Shown here one piece after another: positions 5,447 to 6,246 of a stretch of 6,246 nucleotides of DNA. Position 1 is the stretch's first letter; every line of letters starts with the position of its first letter. The translations under genes and the position numbers were made by a program. The stretch covers positions 1 to 6,246 of the forward strand of contig DAOTTW010000239.1 of the NCBI GenBank assembly GCA_034437615.1. The letters are read 5' to 3'. Below the pieces are notes generated by a model. The model made no database searches, was not told the origin of the DNA, and was given only the letters and a program-made list of their open reading frames with translations. The stretch comes from DAOTTW01 sp034437615. Lineage in GTDB: Bacteria; Chloroflexota; Anaerolineae; Aggregatilineales; Phototrophicaceae.

Positions 5447-5917
5447 ATGGCAGGTTACGAGCAGACAATCATCATCGGCAATTTGGGTCGTGACCCCGAA
5501 AAGCGCTTTACAAAGGACGGCCAGACCGCTGTCACGGGCTTCTCTGTGGCGGTGACGAACCGCTGGAACGACCGCCAGACGGGGCAGCCGCAAGAGAAAA
5601 CCAACTGGTATAACGTCAGTTGCTGGGGGCGCATGGCCGATACAATGGATGACCTGCGCCAACGCGGTGCGCTGGTCAAGGGCAAGCAGGTGATGGTCAC
5701 TGGCACAGTGACCGCCCGCGCTTATACAGGCAATGATGGCCAGTTGCGCTCCTCGCTGGAATTACGCGCCCAGAATGTACAATTGCTTGGCAATCGCGCT
5801 GATGATATGGGCCGTAGCAGTTCATCCAGCAGCAGCAGTTCCAGCGATTACAGCGGTGGCGATAACTACGATAACGATTTTCCGCCACCGCAGGACGAGA
5901 ACGACATCCCGTTCTAA
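5447..5917 (+). CDS. ssb: Single-stranded DNA-binding protein
   Basis: SSB coats single-stranded DNA in replication, recombination and repair, and recruits partner proteins through its C-terminal tip. The 156 residues comprise an OB-fold over about 1-115. It begins YEQTIIIGNLGRDPEKRFT and carries aromatic DNA-contact candidates Trp40, Trp54 and Trp60; by eye these align with Trp40, Trp54 and Phe60 of E. coli SSB. A flexible linker follows, containing ten consecutive serines (124-133) and then a Gly/Asp/Tyr-rich stretch. The tip, DENDIPF, matches the acidic DDDIPF-type ending needed for partner binding. The start at ATG 5447 has AGAGGT about seven bases upstream. Serine codons in the run are mixed (AGC, AGT, TCA, TCC), so it is not a simple triplet expansion. 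ssb has its own promoter, with a possible LexA site, and is followed after five bases by an exported-protein gene. Confidence 0.97.
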   Translation: MAGYEQTIIIGNLGRDPEKRFTKDGQTAVTGFSVAVTNRWNDRQTGQPQEKTNWYNVSCWGRMADTMDDLRQRGALVKGKQVMVTGTVTARAYTGNDGQLRSSLELRAQNVQLLGNRADDMGRSSSSSSSSSSDYSGGDNYDNDFPPPQDENDIPF

Positions 5918-5922
5918 CCACT

Positions 5923-6246
5923 ATGACCCTGCTGCATTTCACACGGCTTTACACGCTTTTTCTTATCTTGCTGATCGCGCTTGTACTGCCCACCCACGCG
6001 CAGGCCGACAGCCCGGATGTCGCACAGGTCGCAGACATCGCATACGGCCAGACGGTGCAGGCGACGATCACCGATCTGGCCTTTTTCGATTGGTGGCGCA
6101 TCGAGATGACACGCGGCGACGTGATTTTCATCGAGATGGCGGCTTCGGAGGGCCTAGCGCCTGTGTTGGCCGTGCTGGATGAAAACCGCAGCGTGCTGGC
6201 GCGTAGCAATGACACCGAACCAACGCCTGCTGATGGGACGGCGAGC
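5923..6246 (+). CDS. Exported protein, N-terminal part, possibly PPC-like (truncated by window edge)
   Basis: The frame is open from ATG 5923 to the window edge (108 codons), so the gene is incomplete here. Residues 1-28 form a clear signal peptide: a short basic N-region (HFTR), a hydrophobic core (LFLILLIALVL) and a likely signal peptidase I site, AQA before Asp29. The mature part begins with a beta-rich pattern: IAYGQTVQATITD, a WWRIEM strand, then GDVIFIEM, VLAVLDENRSVLARSND. This order resembles bacterial pre-peptidase C-terminal (PPC) domains of secreted proteins, but that is a judgement from pattern and less than one domain is visible. The start is five bases after the ssb stop codon, with no Shine-Dalgarno sequence, suggesting translational coupling to ssb. 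An overlapping reverse-strand frame (5949-6215) looks like a shadow. Confidence 0.75.
   Translation, partial: MTLLHFTRLYTLFLILLIALVLPTHAQADSPDVAQVADIAYGQTVQATITDLAFFDWWRIEMTRGDVIFIEMAASEGLAPVLAVLDENRSVLARSNDTEPTPADGTAS

Noticed and set aside
5733..6182. 149-residue + strand frame spanning the ssb end and the next gene
   Set aside because: It is out of frame with two well-supported genes and is rich in Ala, Arg and Thr without recognisable features.

Overview
The window looks like ordinary chromosomal DNA from an uncultured bacterium, most plausibly a member of the Chloroflexota (Anaerolineae-like). This rests on my impression of the PcrA, GatB and SSB sequences, the moderately high GC content of the genes, and the intergenic palindromes; no search was run. 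Three complete housekeeping genes lie on the + strand: a UvrD/PcrA-type DNA helicase (1067-3385), gatB (3867-5342) and ssb (5447-5917). An exported-protein gene starts 5 bases after ssb and runs off the right edge (5923-6246). A small unrecognised gene (509-739) is probably encoded on the - strand, divergent from the helicase.

Layout. Positions 1-508 contain no convincing gene but are dense in repeats: two diverged copies of a composite repeat (about 22-213 and 265-348), a long nested hairpin (148-192) and a 16-base minisatellite (405-478). Positions 740-1066 separate the small gene from the helicase and hold a perfect-arm hairpin, a second GC-rich hairpin and the helicase promoter. Positions 3386-3866, between the helicase and gatB, contain a compact element of about 180 bases. 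It is bounded by a perfect 13-base terminal inverted repeat and packed with four internal hairpins. An AT-rich stretch and the gatB promoter follow it.

Expression. The helicase, gatB and ssb are each preceded by the same extended -10 pattern, TGnTAnAAT, so each probably has its own housekeeping promoter. At the helicase this fixes the start at ATG 1067 rather than the upstream TTG at 1022. The ssb -10 overlaps a near match to the GAAC-N4-GTTC LexA operator, suggesting possible SOS control of ssb. The helicase and SSB both serve DNA replication and repair; GatB serves tRNA amidation for translation. They are neighbours but not an obvious pathway operon.

I do not see a new defence or metabolic system. 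The most interesting material is non-coding: the multi-hairpin inverted-repeat element after the helicase, and a family of four hairpins with a constant GACG/CGTC core whose outer arms differ but stay complementary. One member of that family is the first hairpin of the element.
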